From an uncultured Pirellulaceae bacterium (GTDB taxonomy: Bacteria; Planctomycetota; Planctomycetia; Pirellulales; Pirellulaceae): a stretch of 51,282 nt of DNA. A program made the position numbers and the translations under genes. Within the stretch, counting starts at the first letter, position 1, and each line of letters begins with the position of its first letter. Below are positions 9,804-20,018 of the stretch, piece by piece. The notes beneath the pieces were generated by a model. It was not told the origin of the DNA and did no database searches. It was given only the letters and a program-made list of their open reading frames with translations. The stretch covers positions 1 to 51,282 of the forward strand of contig CALDYR010000079.1 of NCBI GenBank assembly GCA_937944405.1, read 5' to 3'.

Positions 9804-12104
9804 ATGGCGGACGAGCAAAATTCTCTTTTCGAAACCGAACCCCAACCGTGGAATCTTGACGATCAAGACGACTGGTTGGCGGCGCGGATTGCGTTTGCCG
9901 AACAACCCTACGGTCCGTATGACTACGCAATTCCCTCGGAAATGGAGTCGGCGGTCAAACCGGGAGTGCGCATCGAAGTGCCCTTGGGACGGTCCAACCG
10001 CAAGATGACCGGTTATTGCATCGACATCATCGGCCCCTTTCATCCGCTGGCCGCTTCGGTGAATCCCAACCGCATGAAACCGATTGACCGCGTCGTCGAT
10101 GCCGCGCCGCTGATCACGCCGGCGCTGCTGAAATTGGCGCACTGGATCGGCCAGTACTATGTGTGCGAACTTGGAATCGTGATCGAAACCATTATCCCTA
10201 CCGGCGTGCGCAACGATTCGGGCACCCGCGAAATGTTGTTTATCAGCATCGCCGACGATGTGATGGGCAATTTCGATGCACACCGACTGACGCCGCTGCA
10301 GAAGAGAATTTTAGAAACGCTCGCCGAATCAAACCAGGACTGGACGCCGCGCGAACTGGGCGAAACGGTCGGCTGTACCCAAGGCCCAATCTCGACCCTG
10401 CGCAGACGTGGTTTAATCGTAACCACGGCGCGGCGTGTGCAACAAAAGACCCACGAAATTCGCGCTGAAGATCGTGTCGCTAATTTTAAACTCAACGAAG
10501 AACAGCAGCGCGCCTACAACGCGATCCTAGCACACATTGAGTCCGACTCGCATCGTACGTTTTTACTGCGCGGCATCACTGGCAGCGGCAAAACAGAGAT
10601 CTACATCCAAGCCATCCAGAAAGTCGTCGAATACGGCCGACAGGCGATTGTACTGGTGCCAGAGATCAGCCTCACCCCTCAAACGCGCCAACGATTTCGG
10701 GCCCGATTTGATCACGTCGCCGTTTTACACTCCCACCTCACCGCCGCCCAACGCGCGTGGCACTGGAAACAGATCGCCGCCGGTAAAGTCCAAGTGATCA
10801 TCGGAGCACGAAGCGCAATTTTTGCACCGACGCCTCGACTGGGGTTGATTGTGCTTGATGAAGAACACGACGGTTCGTTTAAGCAAGACAAAGCCCCGCG
10901 CTATCACGCCCGGGATGTCGCTAACTGGCGCGCCGCCAACGAAAACGTGCCCTTGGTGCTGGGCTCCGCGACGCCAGCCCTAGAGAGCTGGCAACATGCG
11001 AAATCCGGATCCTATACGCTGTTGCCACTGGAGAAACGCGTGCTTGACCGGCCGTTGCCGGACGTGGCGACCATCGACTTGCGCGTCGATTTTGGAGGAC
11101 GAAAACGATTCAGCCCCATCAGCCAAAAACTACGCCAAGAAATAAACAACGCCATCGGCGACGGTGGACAAGTCATTCTATTGCTCAATCGGCGAGGATT
11201 TTCGACACGCATTCAGTGCCCCGGTTGCGGGCATGTCGAATACTGCCCCGATTGCTCCATCCCGCTGACACACCACATGCAGGGCAACAAAGCCGTCTGT
11301 CATTACTGCGATCATACGATTCCCGAACCAAGGGTCTGTCCCGACTGCGGCAATCCGGCGATGAAGTTCTCCGGCTTGGGCACGCAACGTTTGGAACAAG
11401 AAGTCAAAAAACTGTTCGACGTGCCAATCATGCGAATGGACACCGATACAATGCGAAAACCCGGCAGCCACGAAAAAGCACTGGCTCAATTTCGTGAAGG
11501 CGATGTAAAAATTTTGCTCGGGACACAAATGATTGCTAAAGGATTGGACTTCCCCAACGTGACTTTAGTCGGAGTCATCAACGCCGACAGCGCGTTGCAT
11601 CTACCTGATTTCCGTGCCGCCGAACGCACCTTTGGTTTAGTCACCCAAGTCGCAGGGCGCACTGGGCGCGGCCAAAAAGGCGGACGCGTATTGGTCCAAA
11701 CTTTCAACCCGGATAACAAAACCATCATCGCCGCCACCGGCCACGATTACATCGGATTCGCAAATACCGAACTGCCGGTCCGTGAAGAATTTGCTTATCC
11801 CCCCTTCGGGTTTTTGGCCCGCATTGTTGTCAAAAGCCCTATCCAATCCAAAGCCGAACAGATGGCCGAACACATCGCCGAATCGCTTAATGTCGCCGCT
11901 GAGGCACTCCAAACCCCCGTCGAAGTTCTCGGCCCATCGGTGGCTCCGGCAGAAAAGTTGCGTGGTTTCTATCGCTACCACATGCTTATCGGAACCACGA
12001 CCGAAGGTGTCCTCCAACCGGTCATCGGACGCGCTAAAACTAAGCTTAAACCCATCGACGATGTACAGTGGATGGTCGACATCGACCCACAAGACATGCT
12101 GTGA
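9804..12104 (+). CDS. priA: Primosomal replication restart helicase PriA
   Basis: A 766-residue 3'-5' helicase that recognises stalled forks and reloads the replicative helicase. The order of parts is standard: an N-terminal DNA-binding domain (about 25-130), a winged-helix region (about 160-215), the helicase core with Walker A GITGSGKT (257-264) and DEEH box (352-355), and two zinc-binding modules made by eight cysteines (472, 475, 481, 484, 499, 502, 512, 515). The second helicase lobe carries GTQMIAKGLDFPNVTLVG and QVAGRTGRG. It starts at ATG 9804 right after a divergent nadD. Confidence 0.97.
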   Translation: MADEQNSLFETEPQPWNLDDQDDWLAARIAFAEQPYGPYDYAIPSEMESAVKPGVRIEVPLGRSNRKMTGYCIDIIGPFHPLAASVNPNRMKPIDRVVDAAPLITPALLKLAHWIGQYYVCELGIVIETIIPTGVRNDSGTREMLFISIADDVMGNFDAHRLTPLQKRILETLAESNQDWTPRELGETVGCTQGPISTLRRRGLIVTTARRVQQKTHEIRAEDRVANFKLNEEQQRAYNAILAHIESDSHRTFLLRGITGSGKTEIYIQAIQKVVEYGRQAIVLVPEISLTPQTRQRFRARFDHVAVLHSHLTAAQRAWHWKQIAAGKVQVIIGARSAIFAPTPRLGLIVLDEEHDGSFKQDKAPRYHARDVANWRAANENVPLVLGSATPALESWQHAKSGSYTLLPLEKRVLDRPLPDVATIDLRVDFGGRKRFSPISQKLRQEINNAIGDGGQVILLLNRRGFSTRIQCPGCGHVEYCPDCSIPLTHHMQGNKAVCHYCDHTIPEPRVCPDCGNPAMKFSGLGTQRLEQEVKKLFDVPIMRMDTDTMRKPGSHEKALAQFREGDVKILLGTQMIAKGLDFPNVTLVGVINADSALHLPDFRAAERTFGLVTQVAGRTGRGQKGGRVLVQTFNPDNKTIIAATGHDYIGFANTELPVREEFAYPPFGFLARIVVKSPIQSKAEQMAEHIAESLNVAAEALQTPVEVLGPSVAPAEKLRGFYRYHMLIGTTTEGVLQPVIGRAKTKLKPIDDVQWMVDIDPQDML

Positions 12105-12224
12105 TCGCCTGCTGGCATCCCATCGCCGGAAATAGACGCGTCGCTTGCGCACCACAACCTGCTATAGAAGATCCGCCTGACGCTTCGTACAATCGGTATC
12201 CATCTCTATCGAAACTGGAACTTC

Positions 12225-14180
12225 ATGTCTTATCGCGGCATCAAACGCATTCTCGGCGAATCGAGCCTGGAGAGGAAAATCCTCATCCTGTTCGGCGTCT
12301 GTTTGCTGCTATTGATTGCCGGTTCGTTTCTCTGGGTCAGCGGCGTCACCGAAAACGTTATCCGCCGCAACACGCGCGATAAAGCAAAGGGCCTGGTCGG
12401 CGATTTCATGCTGCGGACCCACCTCAACAGCGTGATGTTCAAAGAAGATCCCGATGCCAATCAATCTTCCCTACGATTGCTATACGAAGCGATCAGCACC
12501 GAAGTCAAAACAACTCAGTACGATGCCCAAACCGTCGTGCTGGAAAATTCCTTCAGCCGCACCGCCATCAATCCCGAGCTGGTCACTGAAGCCAACGAAG
12601 CAGCGCGTCTGCGAGAGATTTCTGTCGCGGCCGGCCAACAACAGGCGTTTCACAATCGGCTGATGAAGGACGCCGCCCTCGCTACCGACCGCGCGCCCAA
12701 CCGCCAACCCAAAAACGATTCGCCTCAACCTATCGCCGCCGGCGACTTTAATTCGGTCGCCCCGGATGTCGAAGACGACTTCACCTTCGACCAAAATTAC
12801 GTCTATTATGCCCCGGTGATCTTCAAACAGAGATGCATCCACTGCCATGACTACCAAGGAGATTCAGCCGAATTTTTAGCGCAAATAGAATCGGCAAAGG
12901 CGGAAGAGGTCGAAGAGATCGTATACAACATCCGCTCTCAAGCGCCACTGACCTTTTTGCGAATCAAACTGGACTACGAACAAGCCAAATCGGCGATCAC
13001 CCGCAATCGCGCGATCCTGATTTCGGTTGCGATCGTAACGGCGGTTTTCTCGGTCGTCGCGTGTTGGTTGATTGTACGTTACGTCATCATGAAACCGCTG
13101 AAGCACTTGCAAGACGTTTCGGACGAAATCAGCCGTGGGCAAATGGACGTCCGCGCCGAACTGTTCACCGGCGATGAATTCGAAAGCCTGTCCAAATCAT
13201 TTAATCGCATGGTACGGCACCTGTTAGACACCCAGTCAGAGCTGCGCGGTGTCAATGATGACCTTGACCGTAAGGTCGACGAACAGGCTCAATTGAATCT
13301 CAAGCTCTATGAAATGAACCAAGTCAAAAGTGAATTCCTGGCCAACATGAGCCACGAATTACGAACCCCGCTCAACAGCATTATTGGTTTTTCAGAAATT
13401 CTTGAGAACGCAAAAGGGTTAGAAGGAAAACAAGTCCGATTCGCCAAAAACATTCGTAATTCCGGCCGTTTGCTGCTGGATTTGATCAACGACATTCTTG
13501 ACCTCGCAAAACTAGAAGCTGGAAAAATGGAGATTCGCCCAAGTGAGTTTCCCGTCAACCAACTGGTTCGACAGCTTTGTGACATGGTCCGCAATTTAGC
13601 CGAAAAGAAAAGCATCGCGTTGGTATTCAGAACCGACGCTTCTGACCCGAACCTGTTTCAAGACAAAATTAAGTTTCGTCAGATCCTGACCAACCTTATT
13701 TCAAACGCGATAAAATTTACACCTGAAGGCGGACGTATCATCGTTACCGCCAACCGCGTTAATAACAAATCGGATGACCGAATCATTCTCACCGTCGAAG
13801 ACACCGGTGTCGGGATCGCCGAAGCCGATCAAGACATCATCTTCGAAAAATTTCGCCAAGGGCCGTCTGCGATCGGAAAGGATAGCCTCACACGCGAGGT
13901 TTCAGGTACTGGACTGGGGCTATCGATTGTGAAGGAACTTTGCAAACTGCTGGGCGGCGAAATAACGCTCTCCAGCGTCGTCGGAAAAGGCAGCACCTTC
14001 ACCGTGTCGCTACCGTGCAACATCCAAGTCGTTCCCAAGATAAATTCCGAAATCGCAGAGACGATACAGGAGATCACCAAAGGTAGTCGCGTCGATTTCG
14101 CCCGCACCAACCAAACTCCCCAAGTGACCGCCGACGACGAAGCTGGAAGCAGAAATTCTGTCGACAACATCGCGCGCTGA
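12225..14180 (+). CDS. Membrane histidine kinase with a c-type heme sensor domain
   Basis: A 651-residue sensor kinase. A first membrane span (about 19-40) is followed by a roughly 220-residue periplasmic domain that contains CIHCH at 204-208, the CxxCH signature for covalent heme c. The layout resembles the DUF3365/Tll0287-like heme sensor family. A second span (about 264-286) leads to a HAMP linker (about 287-340), a coiled coil, the phosphoacceptor His377 in NMSHELRTPLNS, and the ATPase with NLISNAIKFT, DTGVGIAE and GTGLGLSIV. All kinase residues are present. No response regulator or cytochrome maturation gene is adjacent. It begins 120 bases after priA. I infer sensing of redox state, oxygen or nitric oxide. 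Confidence 0.92.
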   Translation: MSYRGIKRILGESSLERKILILFGVCLLLLIAGSFLWVSGVTENVIRRNTRDKAKGLVGDFMLRTHLNSVMFKEDPDANQSSLRLLYEAISTEVKTTQYDAQTVVLENSFSRTAINPELVTEANEAARLREISVAAGQQQAFHNRLMKDAALATDRAPNRQPKNDSPQPIAAGDFNSVAPDVEDDFTFDQNYVYYAPVIFKQRCIHCHDYQGDSAEFLAQIESAKAEEVEEIVYNIRSQAPLTFLRIKLDYEQAKSAITRNRAILISVAIVTAVFSVVACWLIVRYVIMKPLKHLQDVSDEISRGQMDVRAELFTGDEFESLSKSFNRMVRHLLDTQSELRGVNDDLDRKVDEQAQLNLKLYEMNQVKSEFLANMSHELRTPLNSIIGFSEILENAKGLEGKQVRFAKNIRNSGRLLLDLINDILDLAKLEAGKMEIRPSEFPVNQLVRQLCDMVRNLAEKKSIALVFRTDASDPNLFQDKIKFRQILTNLISNAIKFTPEGGRIIVTANRVNNKSDDRIILTVEDTGVGIAEADQDIIFEKFRQGPSAIGKDSLTREVSGTGLGLSIVKELCKLLGGEITLSSVVGKGSTFTVSLPCNIQVVPKINSEIAETIQEITKGSRVDFARTNQTPQVTADDEAGSRNSVDNIAR

Positions 14181-14340
14181 TTAACAATCAGCCTCGTCTC
14201 CAATCGGCCAACAGAATGGTTCCAACTATTTTGCCCAAATCAAAATTTTAAATCCGTAAATTTCACTTGACCCCAGCTCAATCATCTGACTAAAGTTGAT
14301 TAAGCGATTCAACAACAGGAATTCTTTCCGGAGGTCGATC

Positions 14341-14859
14341 ATGGACTCTGATCCAGATTTAGCCGTCAATCGTTATTTTGCTGGCATCGCCGAGGCCACA
14401 TTTCAGGCCCACCTTGGCATCGTCGACCCGCCGTTGGTTGACTATCTCAGCGGTCTGCTGATACGTTTTGTCCACAACGATGTGGTGCACCGAATTCGCG
14501 GCGTCAGTGGACGCCGAATGCACAGCCTACCCGAAATGGTTGTCGAAGCGTCGGCGCGGTTGGGAGACGCCAAACGCGAACTCCATCAACACATCGGCGA
14601 TTTCACGTTGTTCTGGGCCGGCGTCTACCCAGAAGCCCTCAAACAATCCGACGGCGGCGAAAAATTCGAAACCTACTGCTCCTTCGGAAAACGATCCTAC
14701 CTCATGGCCAGCACCATCGAATCGGCGCGGGAAGACCTGCCGCCGGCGAATCTGCTTCAACGGTTGAGCGATCGATTTGATCTCTGCTGCTACGGGCTTA
14801 GAGAGGTCCGCCGAATGTGGGAAACCGGCGATGGTTCGAATCATCTACTAATCGGGTAA
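14341..14859 (+). CDS. Conserved protein of unknown function, all-helical
   Basis: A 172-residue soluble protein. ATG 14341 is preceded by a strong GGAGG at 14330-14334 (6-base spacing), so this start is preferred over an upstream in-frame one 15 codons earlier. The sequence is rich in helices and has no signal peptide or membrane span. Notable points are VVHRIRGVSGRRMHSLPEMV and a GDFTLFWAGVYPEAL stretch with several conserved-looking aromatic residues. I recall similar proteins in planctomycetes without assigned function. It stands alone between the heme kinase and the AsmA-like gene; a link to either is speculative. Confidence 0.75.
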   Translation: MDSDPDLAVNRYFAGIAEATFQAHLGIVDPPLVDYLSGLLIRFVHNDVVHRIRGVSGRRMHSLPEMVVEASARLGDAKRELHQHIGDFTLFWAGVYPEALKQSDGGEKFETYCSFGKRSYLMASTIESAREDLPPANLLQRLSDRFDLCCYGLREVRRMWETGDGSNHLLIG

Positions 14860-15015
14860 GCTGCACAGCAGAGTACTTCCGCGGCGAACAAAGCCCGACG
14901 TAATCACCCTTCGTCAGCTAGCACGGCCAATCACTCTATTCTGAGCTACGGGCAAATCCTACACTCAGACCCTCTTGATACATAATTCCAGATTCACGCA
15001 GGCAAGGAAGCCGCA

Positions 15016-18000
15016 ATGTCTGACCTTCAACGTCCCCCCAGCCCAAGCAACGAATCTCCCTCCAAACCGCGCCGGCGAAGACGGTGGCCTTGGATTTTGT
15101 TAGCCCTACTGTTGCTGATTTTAGCATCGCCCAATCTGATCACGTTGTTCGGACTGGAACGGTACGCGATCGACATGGCGCTATCTGAATTCAAGGGTAA
15201 AGTCACCGTCGGTCGGTCGTCGATCGGATGGTTCCAACCGGTCATGCTCAAAAACGTTACGGCGGTCGACGAAAATGGGCAATCGCTGTTCAGCGCGGCC
15301 GAAGTACGCACATCAAAGCGTCTTTTTTCATTCATCAACACCAACGACTACGGCCATCTTGAACTGGCCCAGCCGGTCATCAATCTGCACCTGCGTCCCG
15401 ATGGCAGCAATCTCGAAGATGCATTTGCCAACTACATTCCATCCAGCACACCCGAAAAAACAAACACACCTACCCAACTCGCTGGCCCCACTCGGCTGCC
15501 GCAGGTTGCCATCAGCATCATTGACGGTGCGGCAACGATCACCTCCAGCACCACACCAGAAGCCTGGTCAGTCGATCAATTGAACATGGCGACTGAAATT
15601 TCTTCAGAAACCGCTCCGATCGCGTCTGCCATCGCATGCCGCGTTACCTCGTTTATTCCCGACGCTGGCGGCACGTTAATCCCCCAGTCGTCGGGCATGC
15701 TGAATCTTTCGGCTCAGGTCGACGCCGGACAGAAACAACTTTCGCTCAACTCGATCAACGCTTCGGTGCAAAGCCAACAATTGCCGATGTCTATCGTCGG
15801 TCCGTTGGTTCAACGGCTGATCGGACCGACGCAGGTCGCGGGAAATTTGGACTGTGGGATTGTCGCCGCATACGACCTTAAAAACAGCTCCGTTGCCGCA
15901 ACCGTCGATTCTTTGATTCTTTCTGAACTCCAAATCGCAGCGCCGCAGTTGTTGGGAAACGACCAGTTCCATTTGGCCAACGCCAACGCAAACGGGAAAA
16001 TCAATCTTTCTCCCGCGCTACTATCGGCCAACAATTTCAAATTTAACACCGACGTCGGAGAGCTCAACGCCGATGGCAGTTTTGACTTAAATCAGATTAA
16101 CCAACTATCCAACGGAGGCGCAATACCGGCGACCGATTTCCAGATGGATGGCAAACTCGATCTGGCAGGGCTGATTAAGATGCTGCCCAACACCTTCCAC
16201 ACGCATCAAGACCTTTCATTAGAGTCCGGGCTGGCCACCTTCCACGTTGGTAGCCAAAACCAAACCGGCGGTGCGCGGCAACTGGTGCTGAATCTGGACA
16301 CCGCCAACCTCAAAGCCAAACGTTCCGGACAATCCATCGTTTGGAACGAACCGATCCGTTTAGTCGGTAGCGTCGTTGAGTCCGATGGCACTTTTGCTCT
16401 ACAGCAATTGCAATGTATTTCCGATTTCTTCACCATTCAGGGAAGCGCCAACACCTCCGAAGGCGTTTTCGACGTGCGCGGCGACCTGAACCTGCTGACC
16501 CAGCGTCTGGGCGAATTCGTGGATCTGCAGTCGTTGGCCGCAGAGGGCATGCTGACCGGAAAATTCGGTTGGCAACTCCGCTCCTCTCCGACCAACGGTA
16601 CCAATTTGCAAACATTTGCCGCCGCTCAAGACCGCCCGGTCGAGGTCATCGGCAATTTTCAGATTACCAATCCGATCATTCGGATGGCTGGGTTACCCGA
16701 CTGGAAACAGAGTAAACTCGATCTGCAAACCAGTGCAAGCTTGGTCTCGATGGCGTCAGGCGCATTACAGGTTAATCAAGCTGGCGTGCGGGCCAATCTG
16801 GATACCGAACAATTCGTAGCCTCTTTATCTCAACCGATCACCGATGCGTTCGCCCAAGCGACATGGCGATTCAACACCCGTGCGATCGGCGACCTTGGCG
16901 GGTTGCTTCGCCATGTGCAAAACTTCGTCGACCTTGGCCCAATCCGCGCCACTGGATCCACCAATATCAGCGCGTTAGCTACCATTAACGGTAACCTGAT
17001 CGACGTTTCGAATTTAAAATACGATCTGCACACCGTCGCCTTCGATGGTTTTGCACTGATGATCGATGAACCCCAGATCAACGGGGAAGCCCATTTAACT
17101 TATGATATCAATACCGGCGTCATCGACTTGAAGAATGCGACGCTTTCCTCCAGCGCATTGTCGGCCAGCGGGCAAAACGTCCAAATCATCGTCGCCGATA
17201 ACATCCAGATCAACGGTGACATCGCTTTCCGGGCCGACGTTCATCGGGCCGCTGATTGGATTCAGCTGTCACCGACCGACGATTCGATTTTTTGGTTCGG
17301 CGATGCAACGGGAAACTTACGGATGGCATCAGATGCCCAAGGCATCGGTGCTAACGTCGATATGAAAGTTGCGAATTTGACGGCAGGGCAGAAGACCAAT
17401 GCTGCCAACACCGGCAACAGGAACAGTGCTTTCCGCAACGCCAGCGCCGCGACCAACATAACAACACTGTGGAACGAAAAAAATGTTGGCCTCAGCGGGT
17501 TTGCGAAACTGTCAAACGACTTTGATTCGGTGCTCTTGAATTCGATGCGAGTCAATTCACAATCAGTTACCGCAAAGGTCAACGGGAGCATTAGTGAGCT
17601 TTCCAATCGAATGTTGGCCGATCTTAACGGTGTCTGGAATCCGCGGTGGGAACTGGTCAACTCTCTGTTGGACGTCTACACCGGAAGAACCGTTCAACTT
17701 CAAGGACAGGGGGACCAGCCTCTGTTGGTGCGTGGGCCGCTGTTCCCCAGTACCGCACAATCCGCTGCCACCGGAGCGTTTATCTCACCGAGGCTTCAAG
17801 CCAGCACGCGCGTCGCATGGAATCAAGGCCGCGTTTTGGAAATCCCCATCGGCGGCAGCCAAATCGACATCATCGTCGACCAAGGAGTCGCAGCGGTGCA
17901 AACAGGCGCGATTGCTTTTGCAGGCGGGAAAGTCCAAATGGCGCCCCAAATCGACCTACGTTCGGATCAACCGATCCTTTACCTCGACCAGGCTCGAATC

Positions 18001-18930
18001 ATGGAAAAAGTCGAACTTACCCCCGAAACGGCCCGCTCATTGCTGAAATACATCAACCCTTTTGCCGCCGACGCGACAGCCGCTCAAGGAACATTTTCAG
18101 TGGACTCCCAGGGCATGAAGGTTCCTTTATTGGCCCCGATGAAAATGGAAGCCAATGCGGTCGTCACACTGCATGATGTCATCGTCGGGGCAGGGCCCTT
18201 GGCACAGCAATTGATCGGATCGGCCAAACAGCTTCAAGCGCTGCTCAAACCAGACAAAACGAACGATCGTGACTACAACACTTGGTTGCGAATGTCCGAA
18301 CAATCAGTTCCCGTGAACGTCAAAAATGGGCGCGTTTATCACGAAGGCATTCGCTTCAGCCACGATGACATTCGCGTTCGCACCAGCGGAAGTGTAGGCC
18401 TAGACCAGACCGTCGACATGGTCGCTGAAATCCCCATCGCCGATGACTGGATCAACGGCAACGAGTATCTGGCGGGGCTGAAAGGGCAATCCATTTCGAT
18501 TCCAATCTCCGGAACCGTCTCCAAACCCATTTTTGATCGCCAAGCAATTCAAAACTTCACCCGGCAATTGGCACAACAGGCCGCAGGCAGCGCAATCAAC
18601 AAAGTCGTCCAAGAGAAGCTGGCACCAAAATTGGGCCAATACCAATCGGAGCTGAACGACAAAATTGGCGGCGAAGTTAATAAACTCCAAACCAAATTCC
18701 AGAATCAAATCCAAGACAAACTGCAACAACAAGTCGGACAAAAACTTCAGGAAAACCTCGGTGATGCGCTGAAACAACAGTTCGGAAAATCGGTCCAAAA
18801 CCGCTTGGGAGAGGTTCTGAAAATCCCCGGTGCTGGATCGACTGCGCCCAATGCACCGGCGGCCCCGGCCAACAGAGGAGTAGAAGACGAATTGATTCGC
18901 GGGATCGGCAATCTGTTTAACAGGAACTAA
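15016..18930 (+). CDS. Giant AsmA-like envelope protein
   Basis: A 1304-residue protein anchored by one N-terminal membrane span (about 23-45) after a very basic KPRRRRR stretch, with everything else predicted in the periplasm. After the anchor comes an AsmA-type start (LSEFKGKVTVGRSSIGWFQPVMLKNVTA style), then about 1100 residues of beta-rich repeating sequence, as expected for the hydrophobic-groove proteins that carry lipids between membranes. Near residues 1135-1175 is a typical AsmA C-terminal part (VDMVAEIPIADDW, then ISGTVSKPIFD). The last 100 residues are an odd Gln/Lys-rich amphipathic tail. An AAGGAA lies 6 bases before ATG 15016. The family role, phospholipid or LPS handling, is inferred; no partner gene is adjacent. 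Confidence 0.85.
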   Translation: MSDLQRPPSPSNESPSKPRRRRRWPWILLALLLLILASPNLITLFGLERYAIDMALSEFKGKVTVGRSSIGWFQPVMLKNVTAVDENGQSLFSAAEVRTSKRLFSFINTNDYGHLELAQPVINLHLRPDGSNLEDAFANYIPSSTPEKTNTPTQLAGPTRLPQVAISIIDGAATITSSTTPEAWSVDQLNMATEISSETAPIASAIACRVTSFIPDAGGTLIPQSSGMLNLSAQVDAGQKQLSLNSINASVQSQQLPMSIVGPLVQRLIGPTQVAGNLDCGIVAAYDLKNSSVAATVDSLILSELQIAAPQLLGNDQFHLANANANGKINLSPALLSANNFKFNTDVGELNADGSFDLNQINQLSNGGAIPATDFQMDGKLDLAGLIKMLPNTFHTHQDLSLESGLATFHVGSQNQTGGARQLVLNLDTANLKAKRSGQSIVWNEPIRLVGSVVESDGTFALQQLQCISDFFTIQGSANTSEGVFDVRGDLNLLTQRLGEFVDLQSLAAEGMLTGKFGWQLRSSPTNGTNLQTFAAAQDRPVEVIGNFQITNPIIRMAGLPDWKQSKLDLQTSASLVSMASGALQVNQAGVRANLDTEQFVASLSQPITDAFAQATWRFNTRAIGDLGGLLRHVQNFVDLGPIRATGSTNISALATINGNLIDVSNLKYDLHTVAFDGFALMIDEPQINGEAHLTYDINTGVIDLKNATLSSSALSASGQNVQIIVADNIQINGDIAFRADVHRAADWIQLSPTDDSIFWFGDATGNLRMASDAQGIGANVDMKVANLTAGQKTNAANTGNRNSAFRNASAATNITTLWNEKNVGLSGFAKLSNDFDSVLLNSMRVNSQSVTAKVNGSISELSNRMLADLNGVWNPRWELVNSLLDVYTGRTVQLQGQGDQPLLVRGPLFPSTAQSAATGAFISPRLQASTRVAWNQGRVLEIPIGGSQIDIIVDQGVAAVQTGAIAFAGGKVQMAPQIDLRSDQPILYLDQARIMEKVELTPETARSLLKYINPFAADATAAQGTFSVDSQGMKVPLLAPMKMEANAVVTLHDVIVGAGPLAQQLIGSAKQLQALLKPDKTNDRDYNTWLRMSEQSVPVNVKNGRVYHEGIRFSHDDIRVRTSGSVGLDQTVDMVAEIPIADDWINGNEYLAGLKGQSISIPISGTVSKPIFDRQAIQNFTRQLAQQAAGSAINKVVQEKLAPKLGQYQSELNDKIGGEVNKLQTKFQNQIQDKLQQQVGQKLQENLGDALKQQFGKSVQNRLGEVLKIPGAGSTAPNAPAAPANRGVEDELIRGIGNLFNRN

Positions 18931-19167
18931 TCGCACCGCCTCAAGTTCTTAAAATCGTCACTAAAACGAATTGTAAACAGAGCCACGAAAAGCACCATCG
19001 ACTTGTGCCATCGACTTTGGTTTGTCCTCCGAAGCGCGGCGCGTCACCACCGTACCAATGTTACTTACGAATTGGCAGTGAAATGTCGCGCGGTAGGCCA
19101 AAACAGGATCACGGTTTACTGTAGAATTGAAGATTGCCTGTCCGCTCCCCCTCATTCCTATTGCCCT

Positions 19168-19905
19168 GTGAACTTTCATTTCCTTGGTACCACCGGATAC
19201 CACCCCAACGAACATCGACACACCGCCTGCATGATGATCCCCGAACGCGGCATCATTTTCGACGCCGGCACGGGTATGTTTCGCGCGCGCGATCTAATCC
19301 AGACCGACACGTTGGACATCTTTCTTTCCCACGTCCATCTCGACCATTCGATTGGGCTAACGTTTCTCTATGACGTGCTGTTAGGGAAAAACCTATCGCG
19401 CGTTCGGGTCCACGTGGCAGAAGACAAAATTCCCACGATTCGCAATCACCTGTACTCTCAATCGCTCTTCCCGGTGCAACCGAATTACGAAATCGTGCCC
19501 ACCCAATCACGCACCTTAGTTGCCGGTGTAGAGATTCAAACCATTGACTTGATTCATCCGGGCGGCAGTCAGGGTTTCGTTGCGAAACACGACGATCGGT
19601 CGTTGGCTTACATTACCGACACCACCGCGCGTCGCAACGCGCCTTACATCAAAGCGATTGAAGATGTCGATGTGCTGATCCACGAGTGCTACTTCCCCGA
19701 CGGATGGGAGGATAAAGCCGAACTCACCGGCCACAGCTGTTTGACCCCGGTCGCCCAGGTTGCAGCCCAGGCCAAAGCGGGGCGACTGATTTTAGTTCAC
19801 ATTAACCCGCTTAACGATGCCGAAGACCCCTTCGATTTGACCACCGTCGGCGAGATCTTTGCCAACATCGAAGTTGCGAAAGACAAAATGATCGTGACGC
19901 TCTAA
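19168..19905 (+). CDS. Metallo-beta-lactamase-fold hydrolase
   Basis: A 245-residue protein of the RNase Z-like branch of the fold. I choose GTG 19168 because the family starts with the strand MNFHFLGTTGYHPNE; the open frame extends 55 codons upstream without resemblance. The metal-binding set is present: HVHLDH at 55-60, a further His in the LIHPGGS region, Asp in AYITDTT, His in LTGHSCLTP and His in LVHINP. Tyrosine/histidine arrangement and length argue against a true tRNase Z (no exosite arm). The substrate is unknown. There is no clear ribosome binding site. It follows the AsmA-like gene by 237 bases. Confidence 0.85.
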   Translation: MNFHFLGTTGYHPNEHRHTACMMIPERGIIFDAGTGMFRARDLIQTDTLDIFLSHVHLDHSIGLTFLYDVLLGKNLSRVRVHVAEDKIPTIRNHLYSQSLFPVQPNYEIVPTQSRTLVAGVEIQTIDLIHPGGSQGFVAKHDDRSLAYITDTTARRNAPYIKAIEDVDVLIHECYFPDGWEDKAELTGHSCLTPVAQVAAQAKAGRLILVHINPLNDAEDPFDLTTVGEIFANIEVAKDKMIVTL

Positions 19906-20018
19906 CGTGGTCAACCACCTCACCGCGACAGAACGATCGGGCCACAGTGAAACCAACACAAGGCAAAACCCTCGTCGCGCTGATGGAAGACTCCAGCACC
20001 GGGAATCGACCGAACGAT

